The notes: generated by a model not told the origin, from the sequence alone. 64,000 bases of DNA from Prorocentrum cordatum (GCA_963575745.1 CAUYUJ010018715.1:51001-115000), one strand, 5' to 3'; positions 29,950-40,170 are shown, numbered from the stretch's first letter. Program-made: numbers and translations.

Positions 29950-30258
29950 TCAAGGAGGGCCAGGACGATGCAGGGCGATGCAGGAAAGGCGAAGGCAAGC
30001 TCTATGAGCACAGCGGCACCTTAGCCAGCGAGGGCCCCCTGGCAGGATGAGCCCCTCGGGGGCGTCAGGGTGATCTCTTCGCGGGATCAGGGTTATCTCT
30101 TCGCGCACCACCGCGGGAGGCCTGCAGCCGAGCCTCTTCTTGGGAGAGGGCCTTTCCTCCTCGGAGCGCGAGGGGAGGCTCCAGCGCGCCTCCTCGGGGG
30201 TGCAGCTCCGTCGCCCTCCCTCTCGCGCCGCCGCCGCCGCCGCAGCCCCCCCACCCCT
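29950..30258 (-). CDS. Candidate terminal exon, unrecognised
   Basis: The minus strand is open for about 100 codons between an upstream TAA and a TGA at 29950-29952, with no ATG. It reads CTPEEARWSLPSRSEEERPS, PKKRLGCRPPAVVREEITLI and DAPEGLILPGGPRW. The charged, proline-spaced sequence is more protein-like than the alternative frames. A direct repeat (GGTTATCTCTTCGCG / GTGATCTCTTCGCG) falls inside it, so part may be repeat-derived. No family recognised. It would need upstream exons at higher coordinates. Confidence 0.32.
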   Translation of the reverse strand, partial: RGGGAAAAAAAREGGRRSCTPEEARWSLPSRSEEERPSPKKRLGCRPPAVVREEITLIPRRDHPDAPEGLILPGGPRWLRCRCAHRACLRLSCIALHRPGPP

Positions 30259-30294
30259 CCTTTAAGACGAAGCCAGGACGAAGATACATTCAGG

Positions 30295-30756
30295 TGCGGA
30301 TGAATCGAGAATCTCTGAGATCCGGCGGTTCTGAGGGGGCGCCGCGGCCTTCCCAGGGCGTTCCGGAACGTTCTCAGAGCGTTCGGGACCTCTCTGGAAC
30401 GGATTTGTCCTCGTCCCAGCCCCGTCCGACCCCCGCCACCCCCAGAAGTCGGAGAAGGGCCGTGTCGATGCAACGGCGGCCCTGCCTGGCGCTTTTCGCC
30501 CTGGGCCTCCTAGGAGCTTCTCATCGCCACGGCTGGATCCGCCTCGAAAAGCGGGACAGGGTGGACGCAGAGGGGGGGGTCCTGGAACGGATGTTGAGAG
30601 GATGAGGTCTGGCCGGGAGAGCAGGCGTTGTCTCAAATTGCGCTCCTTTGAACCAGGGCACCTCTCCGGCCCAGTCGCGCTGGGCGTGTGAGTATACTGG
30701 TCCATCATCTGCTCTCGGGTCGGACGAAAGGGGATGATGGTAAAGGGGGATACGCG
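30295..30756. other. No recognised gene
   Basis: GAATCTCTGAGATCCGGCGG resembles 24250-24280. GTTCCGGAACGTTCTCAGAGCG is a local palindrome cluster. No gene seen. Confidence 0.4.
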
Positions 30757-30936
30757 ACTCAGCCTTCTCAGAAGGCGGCGGTGCTTCTCAGAAGCCCTCG
30801 CGCCTTGTGAGAAGCTGCCCGCGTCTTCGGGGAAGGCTCGGAAGGCCTCTCAGGAGGCGCCAAGGCCTCTGAGAAGCCCCGCCGCCTTCCGAGAAGGTCT
30901 GCCCCCTCGCACCTCCCCCCCCGGGCGCGCCGCCGA
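30757..30936. mobile_element. Family B element, copy 3
   Basis: GCCTTCTCAGAAGGCGG, TTCTCAGAAGCCCTCGCGCC, TCTTCGGGGAAGGCTCGG and GCCTTCCGAGAAGG, then CTCGCACCTCCCC and CGCGCCGCCGAC. Confidence 0.7.
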
Positions 30937-31043
30937 CTGTCCCCCCCCCTTTGGTCCGACCCGAAGTCCCTGCTGCCCCCCCGTGATACGCGCCGTCCCC
31001 AGCGCGAGGCGGAGGGGCCCCCTCCCGCCCGCCCACCTCTCGC

Positions 31044-31173
31044 CACCGCTGCGACGTCCACCCCCCCCTGCCGTTGTTGGTTTCTCGTGCGTGCTGTTTT
31101 GCCAAGAGGATCCAGGGTGCTCCTCGATCGCCCTCGCCGAGGAGGAGTGCACACGTCCGAGCGATGCCAGGGA
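31044..31173. mobile_element. Family A element, copy 3
   Basis: Left CACCGCTGCGACGTCCACC (mutated arm), interior TCTCGTGCGTG and CTCGATCGCCCTCGCCGAGG, right CACGTCCGAGCGATGCC (intact arm). Confidence 0.65.
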
Positions 31174-31218
31174 GGCGTGCCGCGGGCGCCCTCGTTGCTG
31201 TCTTGGGGGGGGAGAGAG

Positions 31219-31412
31219 TCGGGTCGGGCGAAAGGGGGGGATAGCAAAGGGGGGGGGTGGAGAATCAGCTCACGTAGCTGATTCTCCCGGCGCCTCCTGG
31301 CGCCGGGAGGCGCCCACGTATCGAGGAATGGGCCCCTCGGTCGGGCCGAAACCAGCTGCATGCAGCAGATTTCGTACCCCCTTTCCCAAACCCCCCCTTT
31401 CGCCCGACCCGG
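31219..31412. mobile_element. Family U element, copy 1, with GAGAG target duplication
   Basis: 194 bp with inverted arms TCGGGTCGGGCGAAAGGGGG and CCCCCTTTCGCCCGACCCGG. GAGAG lies directly outside both ends (31214-31218 and 31413-31417). The interior has three nested hairpins: CAGCTCACGTAGCTG, CCGGCGCC...GGCGCCGG and CAGCTGCATGCAGC. Confidence 0.88.
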
Positions 31413-31479
31413 GAGAGGTCGCGTGAGTCCGCCTACGCGCGGCTACAGTATGGGCCCGACCATAAGAGACCTTCCACAA

Positions 31480-31625
31480 ACCGAGCCCTGAGACCCCAGG
31501 ACGTCCATCGATGCTTGGTGTGGGAGCGTCACGCTCCCCATCGCCAAACCATGAAAACCCAAGAAACTCAGGGCACCCTGGAGGCAAGCAGGGTGTTTCT
31601 TGGCATGGGTCTCCACTGTACCCTT
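31480..31625 (+). repeat. Family C repeat, copy 4
   Basis: CCCTGAGACCCCAGGACGTC through GGTCTCCACTGTACC. Confidence 0.75.
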
Positions 31626-32089
31626 GCCCATCGCCAGCACAAAAAAGGGTCCCCAGAATGCTCCGGGAAGCGGCGGCCGGATCCTTCTGAGCACAGCGCG
31701 GGGGGCGACAGGGAAGGGAGGCACAGGGAGGCGTCAAACGGCACTGGGCGGTGCCCGCGTGCATCCGTCGCTACATGTCGCAGGGGCTGACGACATGATT
31801 CGCGGCGCCATAAGCCGTCGCACGCACAACTCCGCCTAAGGACTCGCAATTCTGCGACTTCAGCTCTTCGGCTAGAATGCCCTGGTCCTGCGGACAAATC
31901 TGGTCGCCTCACTGGTGCAGGGCCCCACCTGATCCAATTGGCACACGGCTTCTCAGGAAAAACTGCAAAATACCCTAGATATAACATATCACTTCGACAT
32001 GCGAGGTAAATGTTTCGTATGAGCGTTACATGCAAACAAACACACATCCCCGTATATGCTCCACCGTGCCTCCCAAGAAACAACGAACG
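31626..32089. other. No recognised gene
   Basis: Unique-looking, moderate GC. Nothing recognised on either strand. Confidence 0.4.
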
Positions 32090-32965
32090 TTGCGACAATT
32101 GCACTGTTCGTAGCCTCCCAGGGAGCCGTGAAGTCTCGGCTGTATCCGCGTGGCTCCCGACTCCGCTGACCTTCCAGGAGCCAGCGAAAATGGGGACAAC
32201 TGCACAGTCATCAGCCCCCCATGGAACTGCGAAGTCTCAGGTACTCCACTACTCTGCCGTGCACTCCCAGGAGCCCGCACGAAAGTGGCGGTAAGTGCGC
32301 AGTTCGCAACCACCCAAGTACCTGCGATGTCTCGGGTACTCCGCTACTCCGCCATGCCTACCAGGAACCAACGAAAATGACAACAATACTGCAATTCGCA
32401 ACCCCCGAGGTCTCAGGTGCTCCGCTACTCCGCCATGCCTCCCAGGAGCGCACACTTTGCACCCGCCCAAGGAGCTGCGAAGTCTCGGGTACGCCGCTCC
32501 TGCGCCGTGCCTCCAAGGAGTCTACGAACGTGGAGGCATTTGCGCAGTGTCGCAACCACCCAGGGAGCTGTGAGGTCCCAGGTGCTCCGCTACTCCGCCG
32601 CGCCTCCAAGAAGCCCACGAACATTTCGACTACTGCGCAGTTCGCACCCCCCCAAGGCGCTGCGAAGTCTCGGGTACTCCGCTACTCCGCTGTTTCTCCC
32701 AGGAGCCCGCACGAAAGTGGCGGTAAGTGCGCAGTTCGCAATCTCCAAGGTAGCTGCGAGATCTCAGGTACTTCGCTACTCCGCCGTGCCTCCCAGCGAC
32801 CCACGAACGTGGCGTCAATTGCGCGGTTCGCAGCCCCTGAGGGAGCTGCGAGGTCTCGGATGCTCCGCTGCTCTGCTCCGCTGCTTCTGCCGCGCAAGTG
32901 GCGCAGTTGCACAGTCCGTAGCCTCCCAGGGAGCATCGCAGAAGCAGGGACCGCAGTACTGCATT
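32090..32965. repeat. About 93-bp tandem repeat, nine or ten units
   Basis: Consensus words TGCGCAGTTCGCAACC, GGAGCTGCGAAGTCTCGGG, TACTCCGCTACTCCGCC and CCCAGGAGCCCACGAA. Typical spacing 92-94 bp, with shorter units near 32340-32500. Several frames on both strands are open through it, which reflects the near-triplet period, not a gene. Confidence 0.88.
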
Positions 32966-33500
32966 CAACAAGAAAACCCAGGTGCCCCTGGACCTCCTCC
33001 TCGTCTTCCTCCTCCCCCTCCTCTTCCTCCTCCTCCTCCTCCTCCTCCTCCTCCTCCTCCTCCTCCTCCCCCTCCCCCTCCTCGTCCTCCTCCTCCTCCT
33101 CCTCCTTCTCCTCCTCCTCCTCTCCTCCTCCTCCTCCTCCTCCTCCTATTCCTCCTCCACTCCCCTCCTCCTCCTCCTCCCCCTCCTCCTCATCCTCCTC
33201 CTCCTCCTCCTCCTCCTCTCCTCCTCCTCCTCCTCCCCTCCCTCCCTCCCTCCCTCCCTCCCTCCCCCTCCCTCCCCTCCCTCCCTCCCTCCTTCCTCCT
33301 CCTCCTCCTCCTCCTCCTCCTCCTCCTCCTCCTCCTCCTCCTCCTCTCTCCTCCTCCTCCTCCTCCTCCTCCTCCTCCTCCCCCCTCCCCCTCCCTCCTC
33401 CCTCCTCCTCCTCCTCTCCTCCTCCTCCTCCTCCTCCTCCTCCTCCTCCTCCTCCCAGTGCTGTATTCAAAACGAAAACCCAAGTGCCCCTGGACCAAAA
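32950..33500. repeat. (CTC)n array bracketed by a 40-bp direct repeat
   Basis: TTCAACAAGAAAACCCAGGT...CCCCTGGAC at about 32964 recurs as TTCAAAACGAAAACCCAAGT...CCCCTGGAC at about 33466. A CTC/CCCT array of about 465 bp lies between. Confidence 0.85.
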
Positions 33501-33639
33501 TGCACCCACGGCCGCCAAAGCACCCCTCACGAGGCCCAGAGCGCCCGAGGGGCTCCTGGGGACACCTCGGGCCAGGAGCACCAGCGGCGACCCCCGAGAT
33601 CTGGGGGCCGTGTGCAAACACATGCAGCACTGAAATCCT

Positions 33640-33795
33640 CGACCATCGAAACTCGAGACTCGCTCCTCGACCCTCGAACCTCGAACCTCGAACCTCGACC
33701 CTCGACCCTCGGACCTCGGACCTCAAACCTCGAGCCTCTAAACGCAATCCTCGGTTCTCGACCCTGGAAAACCTCGACCCTCGATCCTCGAACAT
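33640..33795. repeat. CTCGAACCTCGACC minisatellite
   Basis: Short 8-10 bp units of CCTCGAAC/CCTCGACC, about fifteen in number. Confidence 0.85.
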
Positions 33796-35074
33796 CGAAA
33801 TCCGCTTAAAATCAACACCCATACCCCCCCTGAATTCATCCCAGCAAATTATTCATCCCACAACGGCATTCGACGGCCCCACGTCCCGAAAACTCCTTCC
33901 GGAGCCCGAGAATGCACATTCGAAATCAATTGAGGACAAATCCTCGAACCAGGATCCGCGGATCTCGGCGATGACGAACGACCACGGCGACGACGACGGC
34001 GTCGACGACCACGGCGGCGATGTCGTCGTCGTCGTCGCAGGTCGGCGGCGTCGTCGTCGGCGGTCGGCCGCGACGAGCGGCGGCGCAGCCGAGGCGACCG
34101 GCGCAGCTAGCGGGGGCCGCCTCCGACCCGGCCCAGCAGCGCAAGGGCCGCACCGCCAGTGGCGCCGGCGAGCGCAGGCGCTGGGGGGGCGGGGTCAGTC
34201 AGCGGGGAAAGCATGGCGGGCGCTCAAGGGGGGGGGCCCGGGCTGGCAGCACGCACATCGAAACAGTTGACCTGCGCCCAAGATTAGATGTCTCGCCGAA
34301 TCTGCAGGAAAAGAAACTCCGAAATCCCAGTCGAGTCGCGAACATTCGACGCAGTCGTTGCAGATCCGATCGGGGAAAATCAATTTCGGGGTAAATCAAT
34401 TGTGCAGTCGATCCCCTACTCGAAAGAGCAGGCGGGGCGAGGTGGGCGGCCTTCCGAGGCCGAGGGCTGCTTGGAGCGGAGCTGCCCCTTTCCTTGCAGA
34501 GGCCTCTCGAGAGATCCTGGAGCAGGAGCGACGCGCGCACCGATCCTGTCGAGGGAGCGGCTCCTCGAGAGACCCTGGCGAAGGATCGGCTTCTCGGCGG
34601 CGGGGTCGGGCCGACGCGCGCATGCGGACTCGCTGCCCGCCTGCGCCGCGGCCTGTGGCGGCCATCGGGCGCGCGAAGGGTCAGCGCGGAGGGAGCGGGC
34701 CCCGAGGCGGCCCCCGAGATCGCGGGGCAGCACCGGCCAGCATAGGATCGGCACGTCGAGCCGGAGTCGAGGGGTGCGTCAGCTCGTCAGCACAGGCCGC
34801 ATCGGCACGGAGCTGGAGTCGAGCGGGATCGGCCGCGCCAGGGTGCACAGCAGACCGCCATGCGAGCACCGGGAGGCATCGGATCGCTGAAGCATCGGAA
34901 GGGTGGAGCCGACCAGAATCGATATCAAATCGGATCGGTCTGATCGAGATGGACCCAGGAGGGAGGGAGGCACACGAAGGGAGAGGAAGGGGAAGGAGGA
35001 GGGGCAGGGGGAGGGGGAGAGAGAGGAAGAGGAGGAGGAGGAGGAGGAGGAGGAGGATCGTGTCCTGACGAGGT
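33796..35074. other. GC-rich region without a clear gene
   Basis: 33970-34060 is a GAC/GTC-rich stretch. 34060-34260 and 34440-34760 are GC-rich and open in several frames on both strands. The plus peptide APFLAEASREILEQERRAHR (about 34480-34540) is the most protein-like but has no supporting splice signal. A short family N-like fragment is at 34885-34950 and a GGA run at 35028-35057. Confidence 0.3.
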
Positions 35075-35410
35075 GTTCGGAACAACTGTTCGTCGAGGAG
35101 CGGAAATCTTCAAGTCTGGGCTCGCCGGCTGAAACCACGACGCACGAAACGGCTCGCTGGCTGAAACCGCGACGCGCGAAACGCGGTGATCATCGCATCC
35201 CTGAGGGTGCCCAACCAGAAAGCTGGAACGCACATGGCTGGACCCACACGTGGAACATCCCGTGGCCACGCGCTGGATACAGATGCAGAAGCCTGGCCTG
35301 CATGGCCATAGCAGTGCTGGGCGCTGCAACCATATCTGTTCGCCACAGCCACATCTGTACCCAGCTCTCGCCGAGGCTGGCCACATCATGTGTCCAGCTT
35401 CCTGGTAGGA
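35075..35410. other. No recognised feature
   Basis: Contains a partial direct repeat (GGCTGAAACCACGACGC / GGCTGAAACCGCGACGC at about 35127 and 35159). Otherwise unique. Confidence 0.4.
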
Positions 35411-35865
35411 GGAGGAGAATGGTGCTTAACGATGGGGCGGCCCAACAGCACCTCGAGCTCGAGAAAGGCAATCACATTTGGCAGGGAAGAGAATGTAGAA
35501 TGAGGAAAGACCTTCACATAACAATGCTTGATATCGTGGATGTCCGGTCCAGAACTGCAGCACGCCTTTCCAAGCGATTGGATTGTACTCTTAAAAGGCC
35601 GCATCGAAACCAGACCAGTTGCGACGCAAGTTTTCCGAAGGCTCATAGCTTATGAGGACGAGGAGGGATGAGAAGATGAGGTGGAGGTGGGCCCGCCCTG
35701 GCTTCCTCAATCATCTGCCTCGACCTCCTGTTCCACCTCCCGAACACCCCCCCCTGCAACGAGGAGGAGGGAGGGGGGAACCAGAAAAAGGAGTTCGCGG
35801 GATGCTTCGCCTACACAGTGCTACTATGAATTATGGGAATAACAAAAGAAATCCGCTGGCCCCCC
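35411..35865 (+). repeat. Inverted duplication, copy 2
   Basis: Reverse counterpart of 28315-28772. Here the segment is not next to the trinucleotide array, so the array insertion or growth is specific to copy 1, or copy 2 was moved out. It keeps the same 78-codon frame, now on the plus strand (ATG at 35420). Confidence 0.9.
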
Positions 35866-36084
35866 CTTGTGGGGATACCAGACTGTAAGCTTCGCAGTTT
35901 CCTGTACCAGTTGCAGCTTCCAGTTTCCACTGTTACAGTTCTGCTTCTTGCTGTTTACTGTTCCTTGCTGAATTCTTGCTACTTAGAGTTCCTTGTTGAT
36001 GGACCGCGCGAGGGGGGGAGGCCCAAAACGGGCATTTTTACCACGCCCCAAAAAAGTTCTCAGAATTTCGGGGGGGGGGGTAGA

Positions 36085-36640
36085 AATTGACACCCCTCAC
36101 GCAGATCGGCGGGGTCAGGATCCAAAAGCACATAGGATTTGCCACATTTCTGAGATTCGGTGGCACCCCCTCAGGCAGATCGGCGGGGTCAGGGTGCAAA
36201 AACATCAAGGGGTTGCCACATTTCTGAAATTCGGTTGCACCCCTCAGGCATGTCGGCAGGGTCAGGGTGCAAAAGCATCAGGGATTTGCCACATTTCTGA
36301 AATTCGGTGGGACCCCTCACGCAGATCGTCGGGGTCAGGGTCCAAAAAACACATGGGATGTGCCACATTTCCGACATTCGGTGGCACCCCTCACGCAGAT
36401 CGGCAAGGTCAGGGTTCAAAAACACGGGGAATTTGCCACACGCCCCATCACGCAGATCGGCAGGGTCAGGGTCCAAAAACACAAGGGATTTGCTACATTT
36501 CTGAAATTCGGTGGCACCCTCACGCAGATCCGAGAAGTCAGGGTCCAAAAACACATGGTATTTCCAACATTTCTCAGATCCGGCGGCACCCCTCACGCAG
36601 ATCCGTAGGGTAAGGGTCGAAAAACAAACAGGTCCCGACA
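36085..36640. repeat. 73-bp tandem repeat, eight units
   Basis: GCAGAT-type unit starts at 36101, 36175, 36248, 36321, 36395, 36452, 36524 and 36597; period 72-74 with one 57-bp unit. Words: CACGCAGATCGGC, GGGTCAGGGTCCAAAAACAC and GCCACATTTCTGAAATTCGG. Confidence 0.92.
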
Positions 36641-37320
36641 CTGCTTCACGGCGGCGCCCAGACCTCATGATTTAGCTTTTGCATCTCCCATTATCGGAGA
36701 CAGGGGGCCGGCGGCATGGGGCGAAGCCCTTACGGATAGCACTATCTCATTCAACTCTCCGTCAAGCCCTAAGCTACCCTCCGACCAACCTTGCCCAACC
36801 TCCTTGCCAACGCTGGTTACGGTACGTGCTTATTCACGCGTATGCTGCCTCGACGGGACAACGTCCGGGGCGACACCGACAACGAGTCCTGTTCGAAACA
36901 GGCAGGAGCTTCTGCCGGTCTTCGTCCCCAGTCTCTCCGTACTAATACATCGTGACGATCTCATACGCGGCCATCGCAGCGATCGGGTGGCCACCAAGTC
37001 GGTGTGGAGATCGCCCGCGGTCCACGCCCAGATCGTTTCTGACCCCGCCGCGAGGGCGAGCTCACGTCGCACTCCGCGGCCTCCCTGCGCCGCAGAGTCC
37101 CCAGCGGGGAGGTGCGGAGGGGGGACCTGGCAAGGTGCAGATCCAGCAGTCCCTTGAGGTCCCTGGACACCAGAACAAATAGGCTGGACACCAGAACAAA
37201 TAGGCTCACGCAGCTCCTCTGGTCTCAGCGACCTGGGTCAAGACGCGATCACCTCAAAAGGGCAATTCGACTTCGCGGAGACAACGCACAGCAAAACCAA
37301 ACAGCTGCATCATCGACCCC
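36641..37320. other. Unassigned, non-repetitive
   Basis: A plus frame at about 36804-37157 is open (ending CGGGTWQGADPAVP-like) but lacks an ATG and is unrecognised. A 23-bp tandem duplication of GGACACCAGAACAAATAGGCT lies at about 37165-37210. It would contain the 3' flank of the minus gene ending at 37321. Confidence 0.35.
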
Positions 37321-37674
37321 CTAACCTGAGGTCGGGCATGTCCTCCTCCAGGCGGACATTGGAAGAAAAACGAAAAACAAGAGGAATAGTCAACAATACA
37401 CAACATGAGTCAAACATACGTAATAGAAAAATCGTCACCTGATTATTTGTTGACTGTCTTGAATATTCCTCCTGTAGAGGGACATGCCCAACTTAACTTA
37501 AACCTCCTGTAGAGGAACATGCCCGCCTGACGACCACTCCAGCCAGTCCCGACCCCCCCAGAGGGTGTCCTCCAGCGCCTCCGCCCAGCGCTCCGACAAG
37601 TGGCACGACGCCGCAAAGGCCGCCGCGTAGTAGGCCTCCCCGGCAGGGGGCGCTGGCAAATCCTCCGCCCGACC
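37321..37674 (-). CDS. Terminal exon of an unrecognised gene, split by an element before its stop codon
   Basis: After an in-frame TGA and a TCTGAG acceptor, the minus strand (37674-37527) reads EDLPAPPAGEAYYAAAFAAS, CHLSERWAEALEDTL and WGGRDWLEWSSG. The composition (Trp, Tyr, Glu) is clearly protein-like. The frame runs into a family T element at TCA-G. Removing the 201-nt stretch 37526-37326 joins TCAG to GTTAG and gives Gly then TAG. The implied intron is GC-AG with TCAGG at both ends. If unspliced the protein would read GGHVPLQEV before a TAA. No family recognised; upstream exons would lie beyond the family Q element at 37712 or further. Coding call good, function unknown. Confidence 0.55.
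37326..37526 (-). mobile_element. Family T element, copy 3, acting as an intron
   Basis: Inverted CGGGCATG/CATGCCCG arms. Plus-strand CCTGA (TCAGG on the gene strand) lies at 37325-37329 and 37526-37530, exactly 201 bp apart. Contains an extra repeat of CCTCCTGTAGAGG...ACATGCCC near its left gene-side end. Confidence 0.72.
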
Positions 37675-37711
37675 TCAGACCCGGGCGACATCAACTCGGC
37701 TACACGTAAGA

Positions 37712-38142
37712 GGTCGTGACCCGAAAGGAGGTCCAGCTGAAAGGGGGTGGAGCAATAGGCTTGGGGACCATGTATTGCAAAAGGATTTTGCAAAATAATC
37801 GTATTGCATGCAACTAACGCATTGTATGTGGAAATCCAGCTAGACATCTGCGCACCAGAATGCACTGCACACCCCAAATCTATTGCAACCCTACAAATAA
37901 CCAGCCTCGAACGTATCCCTATCCCAAAGATTGGCACGCCAAAGGGCGATGACAATCTTAGGGATCCGCCCTCACAATCTAAGGGAATCCCTAAGATTGG
38001 CCTCGTGATGAGGAGGTGCCCAGCATAGGGATAGGGATATGTTCCAGGCTGGTAAACATTTATTTTTATATATATATATATAGATATTGCACCAAATCTA
38101 TTGCACCACCCCCTTGTCGCTTGACCCTCTTTTGGGTCAACC
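37712..38142. mobile_element. Family Q element, copy 3, interrupted by family S
   Basis: Inverted arms: GTGACCCGAAAGGAGGTCC and GGGGGTGGAGCAATAGGC at left, CTATTGCACCACCCCCTTG and GACCCTCTTTTGGGTCAACC at right. The family S copy at 37898-38055 and a (TA)n-containing stretch interrupt the right half. Confidence 0.65.
37898..38055. mobile_element. Family S element, copy 2, nested in Q
   Basis: TAACCAGCCTCGAACGTATC at left and TATGTTCCAGGCTGGTAA at right; inverted relative to copy 1. Flanks ACAAA and ACATT match only partly. Confidence 0.75.
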
Positions 38143-38144
38143 AA

Positions 38145-38290
38145 AGTGAAGGGGACCCTGGGTAAGAAAGATCTTTGGTGCGCGGCTGTTTGGAGGCCGC
38201 GGGAGGGCCAAACCCGTGCGCGCAAGCCGCTGCTACCGTTTCGCGCTCCGCGTTCGGGGGACCCCAGTGGGCCCACACCAGCCACGGCCA
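38145..38290. mobile_element. Family R repeat, copy in 38.1-38.3 kb
   Basis: GGACCCTGGGTAAGAAAGAT, TTTGGTGCGCGGCTGTTTGG, GGCCGCGGGAGGGCCAAACC and GCGCAAGCCGCTGCTACCG match 53760-53850. Confidence 0.6.
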
Positions 38291-38523
38291 CGCGAACGGC
38301 GAATGTTGCTTGACGGAGATGCTGACAACGAAATCATAGGAAAACGCGCACCATACTTCCCTACATGTCCATTGCTGGCACGAAATTGAAGCACATCCCC
38401 CGGAACCAACGCGGATGCATCAAGCGAAAACGACACAGCGAATTGCAGGAAAGCGCGACCCACGCGCCCCCCAACAACGCCGAGACTTACATCGCCATTG
38501 CCAACATCGCCGCGATGGCGTGT
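38233..38523 (-). CDS. Coding-like exon with beta-rich peptide, unrecognised
   Basis: After a CGTAG acceptor the minus strand reads HRGDVGNGDVSLGVVGGRVG, RAFLQFAVSFSLDASALVPG, DVLQFRASNGHVGKYGARFP and MISLSASPSS. These alternating hydrophobic segments with Gly turns suggest a beta-sandwich or barrel. Codon use is less GC-biased than in the transferase gene, which may mean a different origin. The frame then enters a family R element and stops at 38233-38235, so the true exon end is probably near 38290. The plus strand has an overlapping frame with an ATG at 38365, but its peptide is less convincing. No ATG on the minus strand. Family unknown; could be a gene exon or a decayed mobile or viral protein. 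Confidence 0.38.
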   Translation of the reverse strand, partial: TRHRGDVGNGDVSLGVVGGRVGRAFLQFAVSFSLDASALVPGDVLQFRASNGHVGKYGARFPMISLSASPSSNIRRSRGRGWCGPTGVPRTRSAKR

Positions 38524-38684
38524 CTACGCGCCACAGGCCACTCTGGCGAAAGGTCACCCCTGCGTGTAATCGACAAGCGAACATCGAGACGGCCAGTTCT
38601 GCTGCGCCGGCATGTGGAGGCCGAGCTTCCCAGTCCCGGAAAAACGTCACGAAACATCTCCGCCTGTGTAGAAAAATGAAAAAA

Positions 38685-38865
38685 CTGCATGGGCATCAGC
38701 TTCTGGCGCTCCGCGTGGATTTCTCGGATCTGCGCTGGAACCCCCCCGTGGCACGCGGAGCGCGCCAGGGGCGGCGTCGGAGGCGCCGCCAGGGGTGGCC
38801 CAGCGCGGATCCAAAAAATCAGCGCGGAGCGCCAACAGCTTATGCTTATGGCGCTTTCTCCTCTT
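38685..38865. mobile_element. Family M element, copy 4
   Basis: GGGCATCAGCTTCTGGCGCT and TCTCGGATCTGCGCTGG at left; CCAGCGCGGATCCAAAAAAT and AGCGCCAACAGCTTATGC at right. Arms pair over about 60 bp. Confidence 0.75.
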
Positions 38866-39234
38866 CGGATGTGTGAGGACATAAAAAAAGTCGGGGCGGA
38901 GGGGACGCGCTGGCTGGTGGATGGAGTGATGAAGGTGGAGCTCGGGATGGGGGAGGCCGTGCCTTGCCGAAATAAAGCGGTCGGGGCGGAGAGGGCGCGA
39001 TGGCTGGTGGGCGGGGTGATGCCGAGGGGGCGCGCTGGCTAGCCAGTTCGCTGCGCTGGCCAGTTGGGGGGGATGCGGAGGGCCGATGGGCTGCTTCGGC
39101 ATGGCTGCTTCAGAAAGGAAATGCGGAGGGGACGCGCTGGGAGGTGGGGGCCTAAGGGCTGCATCAACCGGTGCCGTGCCGAAATACAGCGGTCGGAGCT
39201 CTAGACAAACTTTATGCAATATATGAATGATGGA
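38866..39234. repeat. Short degenerate direct repeats
   Basis: GGCGGAGGGGACGCGCTGG or close variants occur at about 38897, 38986 and 39123, each followed by a GCTGGTGG-like word. No gene seen. Confidence 0.45.
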
Positions 39235-40170
39235 CGAGGAGGAGGAGGACGGGACGAGGAGGAGGAGGACCAGTGCAAACCCAAGACTCATCAACGATGT
39301 TGGGTACACCCTCCCTCCAAGCTCCCTCACTTCCACTGGGGGTCGTGCCCCGCTAGGAGACAACGGTATGACAAAATCCTGAAGCGTGCCAAAACACATT
39401 TCTAGGGACGTCAACGCCACGAATCAAGTTGGCAATTGCGTTTTGACGGTCCTGCATCGTGCGAGAACACCATTCCTTGGACATCAACACCGCGAATCAA
39501 CGTAACTGTTGCGCCCTGACAATCCTGGCCCATTCGAAACATTGGAAGGTTAACCATGAGACCATGGGAATCCGCGTATCTCTTGCAACACTGTAGAAAC
39601 GAATGTACGCGGCGCGAAGGCGAGAACCACGTGTTGAAACCGACCCGCCCTTAACCCGTGAAACTCTTACACCGGATGAAAACGAATGTGCGCGGCGCGA
39701 AGGCGAGAACCACAATTTGAAAACGACCCGCCCTTAACCCGTGAAGGTCTTAAAACAGATCTAATCGATGGTACGCGGCGCGAAAGCGAGAACCAACTTG
39801 AGAAAAGAACCTGCACACAATCCGTGAAGCTCTTGCATATGTTTAAAACGAATGTGCACCGCGCTTATGCGAGAATTACATGCGGAAAAGAAACCGACCT
39901 GAATCCGTAAAAAACTTGCGGATCTTGATACGGATGTGCGCGGCGCTAAGACGAGAACGCATTTCGAAATCGATCCGCCCTCAATCCGCGAAACGGCTGC
40001 AAACGTTTAAGACGAATGTGCGCGGCCCTCGGCGAGAGCCACAGTTTGACAACCACCCGCTCCCCCATGTGTCAAACGGGTGCCAATGTTTAATCTCCAT
40101 GGTCATAAAGAGTATCTCCAGCGAAACGCGCCTTCCGCCCTTCCGACTGGCCTCGAGATGCGACAGGTGG
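39235..40170 (+). repeat. Composite repeat BB, copy 2
   Basis: GGA array, CCAGTGCAAACCCAAGACTC, CTGAAGCGTGCCAAAACACA, then six or seven 83-bp-type units with GAGAACCACAATTTGAAAAC and AAAACGAATGTGCGCGGCGC. Confidence 0.75.

Noticed and set aside
32417-34270. 617-codon plus-strand open frame
   Set aside because: It joins the 93-bp tandem array, a CTC array and unrelated sequence. Composition changes abruptly at each boundary and no domain is visible.
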